DNA of 64,000 nucleotides from Aselliscus stoliczkanus (Eukaryota > Chordata > Mammalia > Chiroptera > Hipposideridae). A program made the position numbers and the translations under genes. Shown in pieces: positions 34,931 to 45,764 of the stretch; position 1 is the stretch's first letter, and each line of letters opens with the position of its first letter. Under the pieces are notes generated by a model, which worked only from the letters and a program-made list of their open reading frames with translations, was not told the origin of the DNA and did no database searches. The DNA lies in contig CM066731.1 in NCBI GenBank assembly GCA_033961575.1, forward strand, positions 130,317,001 through 130,381,000, written 5' to 3'.

Positions 34931-36090
34931 GCTTGTGAACTAACCCCTGGTTGTTAGCAGTATTTAAAAAGAATTTATATGATGAACCATAATCAGTATT
35001 TCTATATAATGGAAGCCAATTGTCCAGGCTTAGCCTCTGAAGAGCTTTCCCATATTCACATTCCTTGCTTTTATGCAGTATATGAATGAGCAACAGCTAA
35101 TCAAAAACCCCATCTCTTATAAATTATACATGCCCCATAAAACTTAGTGTAAATTTAAGTTGCTTTACGCTTTTATTAATATTAAAATCATCCAAATTAT
35201 CACGCACCAAATTAAAAGTACTAGAAGGGAGATAATACTGCTTAGTGACTTAACTTTCTCTAATGACAATGATGAAGTGGGTCATTCTACTTTTTTTTTT
35301 AATCTCCACACACATCCTTTTGCCCTGCTTTGTGATACCAGAATTAGGCTCTGCAGCCCACATTTCTCCTTTGCCACCTGGCTGAGTGTTGGGTTCTGCC
35401 AACAGAGGGAGCTGGAGAGAAACTGCAAGGCTGGAAGAGGAGGGAGGGAGGTTTTCCTGTTCCAGTTATTTCTCACTGGTGGTGAGAAAGTCAGTGTGCA
35501 TGGGGTTCTGGGGGAAACCTTCTCCACAGTACTGGCAGCTCTCAGCGTTCTGCATCAGCAGATAACCCCCTCCGCTTTTTCCATCCACTCAGCATCAGGT
35601 GGCCTGTGCCTGAGGTAGCCACAGCCTCTCATCAGAGATGGGAATCTCAGCCTGGTGAGAGATGCTTTCTTCTCCAAGTTCCTTCCTTTTTCATAAGTTC
35701 TAGGAGTAGCTTCTTTCTACATTTGCTACCTCTGAATACCTTAGGGCTCTTTTACCTCTTTTAGTAGTTAACCATGCTATACCTAGTTGATGATTCTTTA
35801 TATTTAATTTTCCCTGTTCCAATTACTGTTGTGGTTCCTATCCCCTGATGGAACCCTGACTAATACAAGACTTGACTTGACAGCAAAAGTAAAAGCAAAT
35901 AACAAAAAACAAAACCTTTCATTATTGGTTTCTCCTAAGACTTGCATGCAATAAATAAGAATGTTATTCTCTTTCCCCTGATTTTGTGATTATTTCTGGG
36001 ATCGTGGTTGGGTGGAAAATGGTTTTAAATATGTTTCACTGGATACCAGTACTGCTCTGACAGAAGACCTTGACAAGCCATATGTATGTT

Positions 36091-36094
<4 letters not shown>
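34931..36094. other. Unassigned; possible LTR relic ending near 35870
   Basis: The end TATCCCCTGATGGAACCCTG followed by ACTAATACAAG (35839-35870) resembles the right end of an old ERVL-type LTR, and 35540-35650 has LTR-like composition. No left end found. A 152-codon plus frame (35160-35618) overlaps an 81-codon minus frame and shows no recognised domain. Confidence 0.35.

Positions 36095-36131
<37 letters not shown>
36095..36131. repeat. (TG)n microsatellite
   Basis: Uninterrupted TG array of about 18 units, responsible for the V-C-V-C strings in the frames crossing it. Confidence 0.98.
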
Positions 36132-36132
<1 letters not shown>

Positions 36133-38068
36133 TTACCGCAGCTTACTACTGCTTGCCTGAACATAACCCCAAAGGACTGCTTAGAAATATTTGAAGCCCT
36201 TATTTGTGGAAGGCAGAAGCTTCGCATAACAATCAGTCCTGTAAAATCTCATGATAAGAAGACATTAACAGATTTCACGCTAGCTCCTTTCGTGTCAGAT
36301 TTAACTATATCCAGTGATTATGAAAAGGTTGCTAAAAATTCAGGGTCTACTTTAAAGACTACATATCAAATAATACATTCTGAATTTGGCAAAAATAAAA
36401 GGTGTACTCATGTTTGACTATAAATGTGTATGAACTGTAAATATTCAGTCACCTCTACAGATTTCAGAAGACTCTAGGTACCGGTAACTGACCCACATTA
36501 TAAGGATCAAGATAATACCAGAAACAAATGATGTGATTAAACATTAAAAGTCAAATGTTCACAATCTTTCCGCTTCTCCTACCCATGAAGGGAAGACTTT
36601 CATTTGCTCAATTACACTTCTCTGCCCCACCGATTTAGAGTGCTGGTAGTACTGGACGTTACAGGTAGAGAAATAGAATTAAAGAAGCCAGGTAACTAGA
36701 ATGACTTTGCTATGTAGCAGAATGAAGCTTGGGGAGCAAAGAAGGAAGCAAATGAAAGGTCCTTTAAGTGTTAACAGAAGGAACAAAAAATGAAGGGAGG
36801 GGAGAAGTGGGGATTGATATAGAAGATCCCAGAACCATCAGACACAGGACAGATAGACAGTTTATAGGGGAGGTGGGGAAATAAAATGTATGATTACAGT
36901 AAAGGTAGGAATTAGGGGGAAAGATATGTAAAGACAAATTTAATAATTTTTCCTGTGTGATGCTTGTTTAGCCCTCCCCACAGTGCCCTCAACAAAATTG
37001 AATGAAGTTTTCCATTGCTTTTCAAGACATTTTCTGTTATAATTGGTGTGGCATCTGTGTTTCTTTGGGATGTAACAGAAGAAAAGAGTCAAGCTTCAAG
37101 ATGGCCCAGCTATATTCAGGATCCAGTTGAAAAGGAGAAAAAGCATTTCCACTATGATTCTTTCTATTACATGTTTTCATTACATATCAGTTTTCCATTT
37201 TCTTAAAAAATATGCAACTTTAAAAAGTAGGGAATACCTACAGCTCTTTGTAGTTATATGTATGTTCCCTTCTTTCTATTCCAGATTTCATAACATAATT
37301 CAAATGTATCCTCTATTGTCCAATTAAAGATGTCAAAATAGTATATACATAATAGCTGGGCCTATTTAGCATGTTGTTTGGGTTATAGGATATACTATTA
37401 TGTATGATTCTGTTATGAAAAATTACAGTGACATTATTTACATGGTCAAGATTATACTCTTTTTAACACAAAAACGAATGCTAAAATTGAAAAGAAATAT
37501 ACACATTATTTAGTATATTTCTTGCTTCATAGTATCACTTTTTTTTTTCAATATGTAGAACAAACATTTAATACCTGCTTGGAAGTTAGGGGACTAGAAA
37601 ATAGAGAGTGGGACCAAGATGAATAGCATACAACTCTGCCATCAGGTTAATGGGTGGAAATAATTTAAATGTGGCAGCAAAGAACTAATAAGCACTCATA
37701 CTTACGAAAAGAGTATCTGATATCTTAGAAAATGAAGGCTTTCTGTTTTGTGCATACGAAAAACTGTACAGGCCCTTTGAAAGCCTTCACCTTTTTTATA
37801 CAAAGCTACTGCCTCTGAATATTATGAGTTCCAGTAACAGAGAAATAGTTCATATCAGACCAACCCTCCTGGAGATAACAATGAAAAACTTTGGACGAAG
37901 AGTTTATTAAATTACCAAGGCTGGGACTAGGATGAGTTGAGTGAGGCACTCAGCTCAGGGCAAAATTTAAGGGGTTGTCACAAGCTCAGTAATCAAGAGA
38001 AATCACATTCTAATGCAATATTTTAAAAAAATCAAAATTAGTGCAAACATTCCATGATGAACATAATA
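36132..38068. other. Unassigned sequence
   Basis: No assigned repeat or gene. The frame 36070-36417 stays open for about 95 codons after the TG array, starting after an acceptor-like CTTACCGCAG, but has no pyrimidine tract, no donor identified and no recognised domain. Confidence 0.45.
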
Positions 38069-38183
38069 TCAAAATTTTAAATAAGAATAGGATCAGCATT
38101 ACTAATTTTTTTTTCATTTACCTTTGGTTATAATATGGCTCAGCTTGGCACTGTACTGATCCTATCCTTATTTAAAATTTTGA
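38069..38183. repeat. 28-bp inverted repeat with 59-nt spacer
   Basis: The left arm 38069-38096 (TCAAAATTTTAAATAAGAAT...) and right arm 38156-38183 (CTGATCCTATCCTTATTTAA...) are reverse complements at 27 of 28 positions; the exception would be a G-U or G-T pair. The spacer is 59 nt and not obviously repetitive. It could be a decayed MITE, a template-switch product or a hairpin transcript. Confidence 0.88.
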
Positions 38184-38953
38184 TGTTTTTCTTATTGTGG
38201 ATTTTTGCATAAACTTAGTAGCCAGGAATTGGAATAAAGGTAATTCTCTGGGCTCAGTGAAAGAGGTAGTTGCCCAGGGAACAACCTAGAAGTGAAGTAA
38301 AAAATAAGTGGGGATCATCTCTGTCCTATTCAAACTAATCACAGTTATTTCTCTGGAGAGTGTCAAAAAATGTGAATGTGAATGTTATTTATCATTTCAA
38401 CAGTGCTAAGCATTTCCTGACCATTAAGGTTAAGTACCAGTTTCATCTTCATCTCTTTGCCTGGCATTTGGTCCTTAGTCTAGTCAAGCAAATCTAGTTG
38501 GAACAGTATATAACGACTCGACAATTTGAACCAAAATTGCTCCAAAAGGAAAAATTATCTAGTGTGCCACTGAGGGAAGTCTCTAAAAAGTAGAAAAGAT
38601 ATCTCTTAGAAATAGCCTCTCTCTCCGTTTGAGTGCATCTCTATGGAATTTGGTAGCAGGGATGTGTGGTCGACTCAGGGATGCTCTGCCAGATCCCTTT
38701 CCAGAAAGTACTTGCCACCCAACCCTGTGGAATACAATCAGCAGGAACCCAGCTGTCAGCTCCTTCAAGGGTTCACCTCAGCTGTAAAGAACGACCTCTC
38801 CTGAGATCATGTCCTTCTCAAGGCATCCCGAATCTGCTGAATGAGCAAGGCAACAGTTGAAGGGCCCACAGCATTCTGGTCTAGAGCAAAAACACTCTGA
38901 GGGGCCATATTTCCCACATAGCTCCTGCTGGGTTGGTCAAAGATTTGTCGGTC
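38184..38953. other. Unassigned sequence
   Basis: No gene or repeat recognised. Opposite-strand frames at 38583-38768 and 38666-38860 have no features. Confidence 0.5.
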
Positions 38954-38969
38954 AAAAAGATTGAATCAG

Positions 38970-39074
38970 GACTGGCCAAGTAGCGCGGTGGTTAATCGCT
39001 GGCTTTGGAAGCCAGCGGCCCCAGTTCGGTCCCACATGTGAGGACCAGTGACACTGCCCTCAAAAAAAAAAAAA
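38970..39074 (+). mobile_element. Short-form SINE (tRNA head only)
   Basis: GACTGGCCAAGTAGCGCGGTG, GAAGCCAGCGGCCCCAGTTC, ACATGTGAGGACCAGTGACA, CTGCCCTC, then poly(A). Target duplications AAAAAGATTGAATCAG (38954-38969) and AAAAAGATTGATTCAG (39075-39090) match at 15 of 16. Confidence 0.94.
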
Positions 39075-39289
39075 AAAAAGATTGATTCAGTTTTCCTCCA
39101 CCCAGTCCTGCTACCTCCCCTTTCCTTTCACATCTTGCACTCTAAAACCCATCTCCACATTTGCTTCCAGAAAACCCAGCCTGAGACAGGTAAACTAGAT
39201 GACATTTTTCTTTTTACAACTATTATTTTGAAAAGCAACAACAACAACAAAAAACTTATGGAAAAAAAATGAATAAACATACAACTCTA

Positions 39290-39625
39290 TTTGCAACATA
39301 TCTTTTTGAACACTCTCAGTTTTGACCTGAACATGTTATAGTTAGCATGGATATGTGATTTTTGGATTCAGGTTTTTCGATTGATGTTATTTAACATACA
39401 TTACATTATAGCTAATTTGTCCACATATTGGTCTTTTGCAGTGCCCTTGTGGTATTCCACAGTGGCTTTCTTAACTGCCTCCAAATATATGGCCTTAAAT
39501 TGTTTCCTATATTTTCACTGCTTAAAATAGTACTGTTATAAATATTTTTGTACAGATTGCTTTCTTCTTTTTTGATTAATTTCTTTGACAATTGCTTTCC
39601 TAGAGTTGGATCAGAATCCTGTGAA
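39290..39625 (-). mobile_element. Old L1-like fragment, antisense
   Basis: TTGTGGTATTCCACAGTGGC, TAAATTGTTTCCTATATTTT, ATAGTACTGTTATAAATATT and TTTCCTAGAGTTGGATCAG follow the antisense L1M 3'-region pattern. Diverged. Confidence 0.5.
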
Positions 39626-40177
39626 TCATAGCACTGGGACTAGTTAGCAGAGGAGTAGGGAGGAATAAAAGGGAAAAGAATGAGGATTCACATAACTACT
39701 AGTTTTTGCTTTCTCATTTATAAAAAATGTATATTATTGAACTGCATGTAAATCTGGAACACCCTGAAATTCCATCAAGTCCTAGCTAAACTCTTTTCTC
39801 TTATGAATCTTCTTGAATAACCCCACTTCACAGAAATTTGTTCCTTGAATATGGATATTGAATTATATTTGTTTGTAGCACCATTATCCAAAATCCAGTT
39901 TATAGAATATTAGTTCACTAATGTTTACTATGAAGGGGGAAAAAAGTTCAAAGGATAAACAAGTTTGGGAAATGCTGCACATTAAATAATCTTCCTGAAG
40001 GTTAATAACACAGAGGGATATGTTAAAGGCAGGATTTTTGCAGCAAAGAAACTTGTTAAATTTATTTAACATAGAATTAATATTATAAGGAAGACAGTTT
40101 GTGTAACAAATGGTATATGTAACAATGGTATATATAGTATCATAAAAACTTTTAGAAAAAATGATTATACATACACA
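39626..40177. other. Unassigned sequence
   Basis: Nothing recognised; the frame 39884-40240 on the minus strand is mostly AT-rich chance sequence running into the Tigger-type MITE. Confidence 0.5.
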
Positions 40178-40179
40178 TA

Positions 40180-40342
40180 CAGTAAAATCTTGGATTGCAA
40201 GTAATGTGGTTTGTGAGTGTTCTTCAAGATGAGCAAACATTTCTAATACATTTTAACATGGTAAATGAGTGATGCCTTGCAATTTGAGTAGTTTATTTCC
40301 AGAATGAATTACCAGAATGAATCTCAAACTGAGGTATTACTG
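40180..40342. mobile_element. Tigger-family (pogo-like) MITE
   Basis: The left end CAGTAAAATCTTGGATTGC and the reverse-complemented right end CAGTAATACCTCAGTTTG form imperfect terminal repeats, flanked by TA at 40178-40179 and 40343-40344. The internal words GTGGTTTGTGAGTGTTCTTC and GCCTTGCAATTTGAGTAG are typical of a Tigger-type short element. Non-coding, 163 bp. Confidence 0.82.
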
Positions 40343-40344
40343 TA

Positions 40345-41206
40345 TATGCATAATGCTTACTGGTTAAGATGTAGCTATCTTACTAGGAAGCCCATTTTTG
40401 CTATTACATTAGTATCCCCTCTAGCAACTACTACCCATCCAGGCAAAATTTAGATGTTTAATTGCATTAAACATCTGTTAAAAATCACTTTGTTCATTGA
40501 TTGCTACACATTTATACAATATAGTTCTAAAGAAAGGTAACAACAGCTGAGGGGAGCTACAAAAAAAAAAGCCATAGAACTTATGTCGAATTATTTTTCT
40601 TGTACATATGAAGTTGCTCTGTGAGAACAAGACCACTCAGCAGATGTTCAGATCCATTATCTTCTCACATGGCAATATGTTCCTACTTTCAGAAAATTTC
40701 AGCAAGTTTGTTACATAAAATAATACAAAAAGACTGAAATGAACAGAGAAAATGAAAATGATTGACATGAAATAATGTGACAATCTAGAGATGTTACATA
40801 GGTGAGCTTTAATCAGGACATTAGCTATCAATGTTCCCCATGTAAGGAAGCATCTAAATATACGATAAGTACATAGAGTAGCAGGTTTCCAGCAAAAGTA
40901 ATCACATGCCCTTCCCCCCACCTCCACACACACATTATCACACAATGACATGCTTTTCACATATTGTTGTTTTAGCCTTAACTATCAAAAGGCTCATAGG
41001 ATCTACTCCATGACTTACAAAACCTGTATTTTCAGAAACAGGTGTTTGTAAGTCTACATCTGGTGATAAATATTAAAGATAGAAGATGAGACTTCTGGAA
41101 CAGTCTATTTAATTCAGTCACACTTGGCATTACCACCACTAGCTGCACCATTGTACATTAAGCTCCATGAGCTAAGAATTCCCTTCCTGTCTTGAAATTT
41201 CAAATT
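40345..41206. other. Unassigned sequence
   Basis: No gene or family recognised. Includes a small perfect palindrome at 40452-40476 (arms AGATGTTTAAT, 3-nt centre). A 107-codon minus frame at 40637-40960 has no recognised domain. Confidence 0.5.
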
Positions 41207-41219
41207 ATATTTCTCTGTA

Positions 41220-41231
41220 GTTTTATTTATT

Positions 41232-41263
<32 letters not shown>

Positions 41264-41355
41264 GAGGGCAGTGTCACTGGTACTCATATGTGGGACGAAC
41301 CAGGGCCGCTGGCTTCCCAAGCCAGCGCTTAACCACCGCGCCACTCAGCCAGCCC
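41220..41355 (-). mobile_element. Short-form SINE, antisense
   Basis: A long T-rich tail of TTTA/TTTTA units, GAGGGCAGTGTCACTGG, GACGAACCAGGGCCGCTGGC, TTAACCACCGCGCCACTCAG, CCAGCCC. Target duplications ATATTTCTCTGTA at 41207-41219 and 41356-41368 are identical over 13 bp. Confidence 0.94.
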
Positions 41356-41414
41356 ATATTTCTCTGTATTTTTAGATACTCATAAAATTATTACTCAAGA
41401 AAAGATTTTACTTT

Positions 41415-41504
41415 GAGGGGTAAAAAGTATAGCTATTGCACTTTGTTGTACACCTGAAGCTAATTAAAAATATATATAAATAAATAAATTAAAAAAAAAA
41501 AGAT
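41415..41504 (+). mobile_element. Very short L1 3' end with A tail
   Basis: TTGTACACCTGAAGCTAAT followed by TAAATAAATAAATT and an A run matches the extreme 3' end of laurasiatherian L1. Flanks AAAAGATTTT and AAAAGATTAA may be its target duplication. Confidence 0.55.
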
Positions 41505-41689
41505 TAACTCCTCATTTTACAGTTCAGAAAACTAAGAGCTAGAAAGTTGAAAGTACTTGCCCAGATTCAGAAAATGAATTTTCTGTAAATTTATATGAAA
41601 ATATAGTATCATATGGCTCCTAATACAATTTTTTTCACTGCATTATTCTTAGAAACTTTGGAAGTATAGTTAAAACCATATTGCATCCT

Positions 41690-41895
41690 AGTTAAAGAAT
41701 ACAAGTTCTGAAATTAGGAAGACCAAGTTAACAAAAGGAATGTTATTTAACTTGTCTAGGCTTAGTTTATTCAGTAAATCAGTAACAGAATAATAATACT
41801 CTCTGCAACATATAGTATTGTTGTGAGCTTTAAATGACATAGGATATGGTTAAGTTCTAAAAAACTCTTCATTATAATGATTATTACATATTACA
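41690..41895 (+). repeat. MIR SINE, sense
   Basis: AAGTTCTGAAATTAGGAAGA, TATTTAACTTGTCTAGGC, AATAATACTCTCTGCAACAT, TTGTTGTGAGCTTTAAATGA follow MIR in order. Confidence 0.8.
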
Positions 41896-42004
41896 AAGTA
41901 ATATTTATTTTCTCTATATTACCATAGCCTTCAAACACTCAGGTAGATTTTTATCAAATTCGGAGGTTAGTCTCATATAAATGCAAGCCAGGTGTCATGT
42001 TTAA

Positions 42005-42610
42005 AATTCATGCTGACTTCTGCTTCAGGGGAGATTAATAGAGGTACCTCATCTTCCCTATTCCTTTTACTAAGTACAACTAAAAATCCTGGGCATTATA
42101 TATAAAACAAACATAAGAGGACCTTGAAAAGTAGAAAAAGTCAGGCAGGCCAGGGAACTTAGAACCCTAGGAGCTAGATGGTGGTGAATTCCTTGCATTT
42201 ACTCCTTGCCTTATCATGTACATCCCAGACTGGGTACTGAAGAAGTCAGTAACACGAAAATACTAATAACACACACCCAAAAAAGCCTCAAGAAAAGTCT
42301 GCTCTCTATTGACAATTGACCAGGAAAGAAACAGCCTAGCAAAACAGAAAATATTTAGACAATAACCACAGAAAATCTTGCAATCCCACTCTCACAAGCA
42401 AAGGCCCAGTGGAGAGCCTAGAATCTACCCTTACAAGGCTGTGAAAAGGTGCTGCAACTCCCTCCCCACCTCCATGGTGGTATTAGAGAGGGCAGAGTGG
42501 GAAGCTGAGACTTTCATCTCTCCCGGGTGGTAAAGAGGACCCCGTCTGTGGTGTCATGGGAGACAGTGGGAAAGTGAAGGGTGACTTGGACTTCTACAGC
42601 GCACAACCCC
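42005..42610 (+). mobile_element. Possible older L1 segment upstream of L1 3' part
   Basis: AATCCTGGGCATTATATATA with AAACAAACATAAGAGGACC and GAAAAGTCAGGCAGGCC resembles an L1M 5' UTR/ORF1-side segment. It would be an internally deleted part of the L1 that follows. No open frame. Confidence 0.4.
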
Positions 42611-43990
42611 CCTCGAACTAATCTTCAAACCTTTTACAAAACTTAACTCAAAATAAATCGTAGCTTTAAATATAAACTATAAAACTGTAAGACTTTTAGA
42701 AAATAGCATAGGACAAAATTTTGAGGACCTAGGGCTTGGTGAAGAGTTTTTAAGACACCACACCAAAACCACAATCTGTAAAAGTGAAAATTGACAAATT
42801 GGACCTTACCCAAATTAAACTTTTGCACTGTGTAAGAGAAAGCTCCTGTTAAGAGGATGAAAAGACAAGTTACAGAGTAGAAGAAAATGTTTGAAAACAT
42901 ATCTGACAAAGCACTTATCTAGAACTCTTAAAACTGAACAGTAAAAATAAATAATCCAATTAGAAAATGGGCAAAAAAAGTGAAGAGACATTTCACACCG
43001 AAAATGGCAAGTAAATATGTGAAAAAATGTTCAACATCTCTAGCTATTAGGGAAATGAAAATTCAAGCCATGATGAGATATCACTATACACTCTCAGCAT
43101 GATACAATAAAATGTAACACCAAGCGCTGGCAAGAATACAGAGACACTTGATCTGTTATACATTGCTGGTAAGAATATAAACTGGCGCAGCCACTCTAAA
43201 AAGTTTGGCAGTTTCTTTTTTTTGTTTTGTTTTGTTCTGTTTTGTTTTTGAGGGCAGTGTCACTGGTGCTCATATGTGGGACCCGAACCAGGGCCGCTGG
43301 CTTCCCAAGCCAGTGCCCAACCACCGCACCACTCGGCTGGCCCAAAAGTTTGGCAGTTTCTTAAAACAATTAAACATACACTTACCATACAGTCACACTC
43401 CTAGGCATTTATGTCAGAGAAATGATACATTATTGTAGCATCTTTAGTGTAATAGCCAAAACCTGGAAATAACCAAGGTGTAATACTGCTTAGCAACAAA
43501 AAGAAACAAACTGTTAATATACACTACAACTTGAATGGTTCTCAAAGACATTATGCTAAGTGAAAAAAACAAAACAAAACACAATTTCAGAAAGAAATGC
43601 TGAAAGTCTATTTATATAACATTCTTGAAATGATAAAATAGTAGAAAAGGGAAACAGATTAAAGTTGCCAGGGGTTAGGGATGCAGTGAGGCAAGGAGTT
43701 GCTATGACGGGTAGCATAAGGGTGATCTTGTGGTGATGGAATAGTTCTGTATCATGATTACACTGATGGTTACATGAATCTACAGATGAGATCTAATAAC
43801 ATAGAATTAGAATTATACACATACATCAAGTCAATGTCAGAGTCCTGTCATTGATATTGTACTATAATCATGTAAGATGGACTTGGTGAAGGGAAACTGA
43901 GTGAAGGGTACATGGTTCCTCTACGTGCTTGCTAAATTTGCAACTTTCTATAAACTTCTGTTGCAAAATAAAAAGTCTGTTTTGTTTTGT
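42611..43990 (+). mobile_element. L1 LINE 3' part, sense, split by a SINE
   Basis: ORF2 C-terminal-side words in order: GAAAATAGCATAGGACAAA, GCTTGGTGAAGAGTTTTTAA, TGACAAATTGGACCTTACCC, ATGAAAATTCAAGCCATGAT, ACATTGCTGGTAAGAATATA, then a 3' UTR ending TTGCAAAATAAAAAGTCTG. A short antisense SINE interrupts it at 43218-43343. The 88-codon minus frame at 42643-42909 is antisense. Confidence 0.88.
43218..43343 (-). mobile_element. Short-form SINE, antisense, inside L1
   Basis: T/G-rich tail (TTTTGTTTTGTTTTG), GAGGGCAGTGTCACTGG, ACCCGAACCAGGGCCGCTGG, CACCACTCGGCTGGCCC. Target duplications AAAAGTTTGGCAGTTTCTT at 43199-43217 and 43344-43362 are identical over 19 bp. Confidence 0.96.
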
Positions 43991-44164
43991 GAGCAGTCCT
44001 GGGAAGCAACGGGGGCTTATATGACTTCCACTCAGAAGAACCATGTCTGCCAAAGGTAGTTGAAAGCAAAAGTGACACAAAGGAAAGCTGGCCATACCTA
44101 GAAATTTTTGTGGCAGAGAAGACACACATTCCTCTCCAATATGAGTCCCAAGTAGATTTAACGG
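43991..44164. other. Unassigned sequence
   Basis: No feature seen; minus-strand frames 43868-44125 and 43932-44171 overlap in different phases. Confidence 0.4.
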
Positions 44165-44300
44165 TTTTCAAGCCCTAACTGCAGATTACAATGAAGCGGG
44201 GCGTTTTAAAAATGTTCTATGTCCAGCACAGCCTCCAGCAACTCTGACACCTTTGGGTTAGGGCGATCTTAATTATCTAGACAATTCTAAAGTGCAGTCT
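44165..44300. mobile_element. hAT-Charlie MITE relic (MER5-like)
   Basis: GGGGCGTTTTAAAAATGTTC, CAGCAACTCTGACACCTTTG, GGGTTAGGGCGATCTTAATT and TTCTAAAGTGCAGTCTG follow the MER5-type pattern. Termini are eroded. Confidence 0.6.
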
Positions 44301-44989
44301 GATCTGAAATACACCATATTACTCTCAGGAATGTAACAGTGTCTGAAATCAGACACTATGGTGAGCCCTGTAAAGAAAAAGAAAACCCAAAGGTTTATGT
44401 TTTTCTAATAGTGAGGTTACGTTAAGGCCAGTTAGTGAACCCTCTGAACCTCCCACATCTTAATGAATAGAGCAAAGTCCAAAACCCAGGGAGTTAAAAA
44501 ATAACATAGGTGGTTTTCAACGTGCTATGTTTAAAAAAGAAATCAATATTTTATCCTTTGGGTATCACTGATTCTCTCCAATAATCCTTTTACTTTCTCA
44601 TGGCTATTAATAAGATGAAAGAAAAAAAAAACACTCTCAATTTCAGGCATTCGTCTGTGATGAAATACTTCTAGAAGCGGCAATTCTATATGGTGCATAG
44701 AAGCCAAGTAAATAGCAGCATGGCTCCTTTTCTATTGCCCAGATAAGTGGGATGACAAATTTGTTCTATAAAATGGGCTTGACACAAATTGAAAAATTAA
44801 AAATTAAGCTTTATATTATTCACTACAATTATAAGAGGTGATCAAAATCCCATATTAATATTTACAGTTTCTCTTAAACTTTATTTAACAATAGTTAATG
44901 GTGCTCCCAAGCAATGCTGGATATTATGGTTAATGTATAACAGATATAAAGCAGGATCCTGGAGTGGGAGCTGAAGTGGAGAATTTCTG
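44301..44989. other. Unassigned sequence
   Basis: No gene or repeat family recognised. Confidence 0.5.
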
Positions 44990-45165
44990 TTCAATCCCTG
45001 CTATTTGATTCTGCATGATTTCTTTATCAGAGTCCTCATATTTAAATTTGAAATAATAGTATTCTGAGGAATGAAAGAAATAATATGAGAAAGCACTTGA
45101 AGCTGCAAAGTGTTAAACATGTTGTCATTGTCATAATTATTACCATTTTTAAAAATGAGCTCTAG
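44990..45165 (+). repeat. MIR SINE, sense
   Basis: TGCATGATTTCTTTATCAGA, GAGTCCTCATATTTAAATTT, AGAAAGCACTTGAAGCTGCA, TGTTGTCATTGTCATAATTA follow MIR, diverged. Confidence 0.65.
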
Positions 45166-45444
45166 GTTGTGAGCTGCCCACTTAAAGGTCTATGACACTC
45201 ATTTTTTTAGAAGTTGTAGTTTCTATAAATATAGCAAGTTTTCCATGATCAACACTACTATATGGTTAATCATTCATTAATGGAAGGATGATAGTTTCCA
45301 AACCGCAAATGACTTGGGCATATTTGCTGATATGCAAATATTCTATGCCATTTACAGTTTTCCTTTAAGAAATCTAATGTGTTTTATTTCTATATATAAC
45401 CTTTCCATTAAAGGGCCCTTTAACTGTGGTACTGCTACATTTTA

Positions 45445-45517
45445 AAATTTGTTTTTATTTTATTTTTTTAATTATTTAGAGTTGACATTCAGTTTCATGT
45501 GTACAGCATAGTGGTTA

Positions 45518-45573
<56 letters not shown>

Positions 45574-45753
45574 ACCAAGTAATCCTTCATTTAGTCTAGT
45601 ACCCACCTGGCTCTATGCATAGTTATTACAATATTATTGACTATATTCCCTGTGCTGTACTTTTTACTTCCTTGTGACTGTTTTGTAACTACCAATTTAT
45701 ACTTCTTAATCCCTTCACCTTTTTCACACAGCCCCGACCCCACCTGGGTGCCA
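45445..45753 (-). mobile_element. L1 3' UTR fragment, antisense, with internal AT array
   Basis: AATTATTTAGAGTTGACATTC, CATGTGTACAGCATAGTGG, AGTACCCACCTGGCTCTATG, TATTGACTATATTCCCTGTG and CTTAATCCCTTCACC are the antisense laurasiatherian L1 3' UTR. CTACATTT copies flanking it (45435 and 45754) may be the target duplication. Confidence 0.8.
45521..45569. repeat. (AT)n microsatellite within L1 fragment
   Basis: Uninterrupted AT array of about 24 units grown inside the L1 3' UTR piece. Confidence 0.98.
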
Positions 45754-45764
45754 CTACATTTTTG

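Noticed and set aside
35160..35618. 152-codon plus frame
   Set aside because: No recognised domain, an opposing frame in the same bases, and LTR-like flanking sequence; treated as chance.
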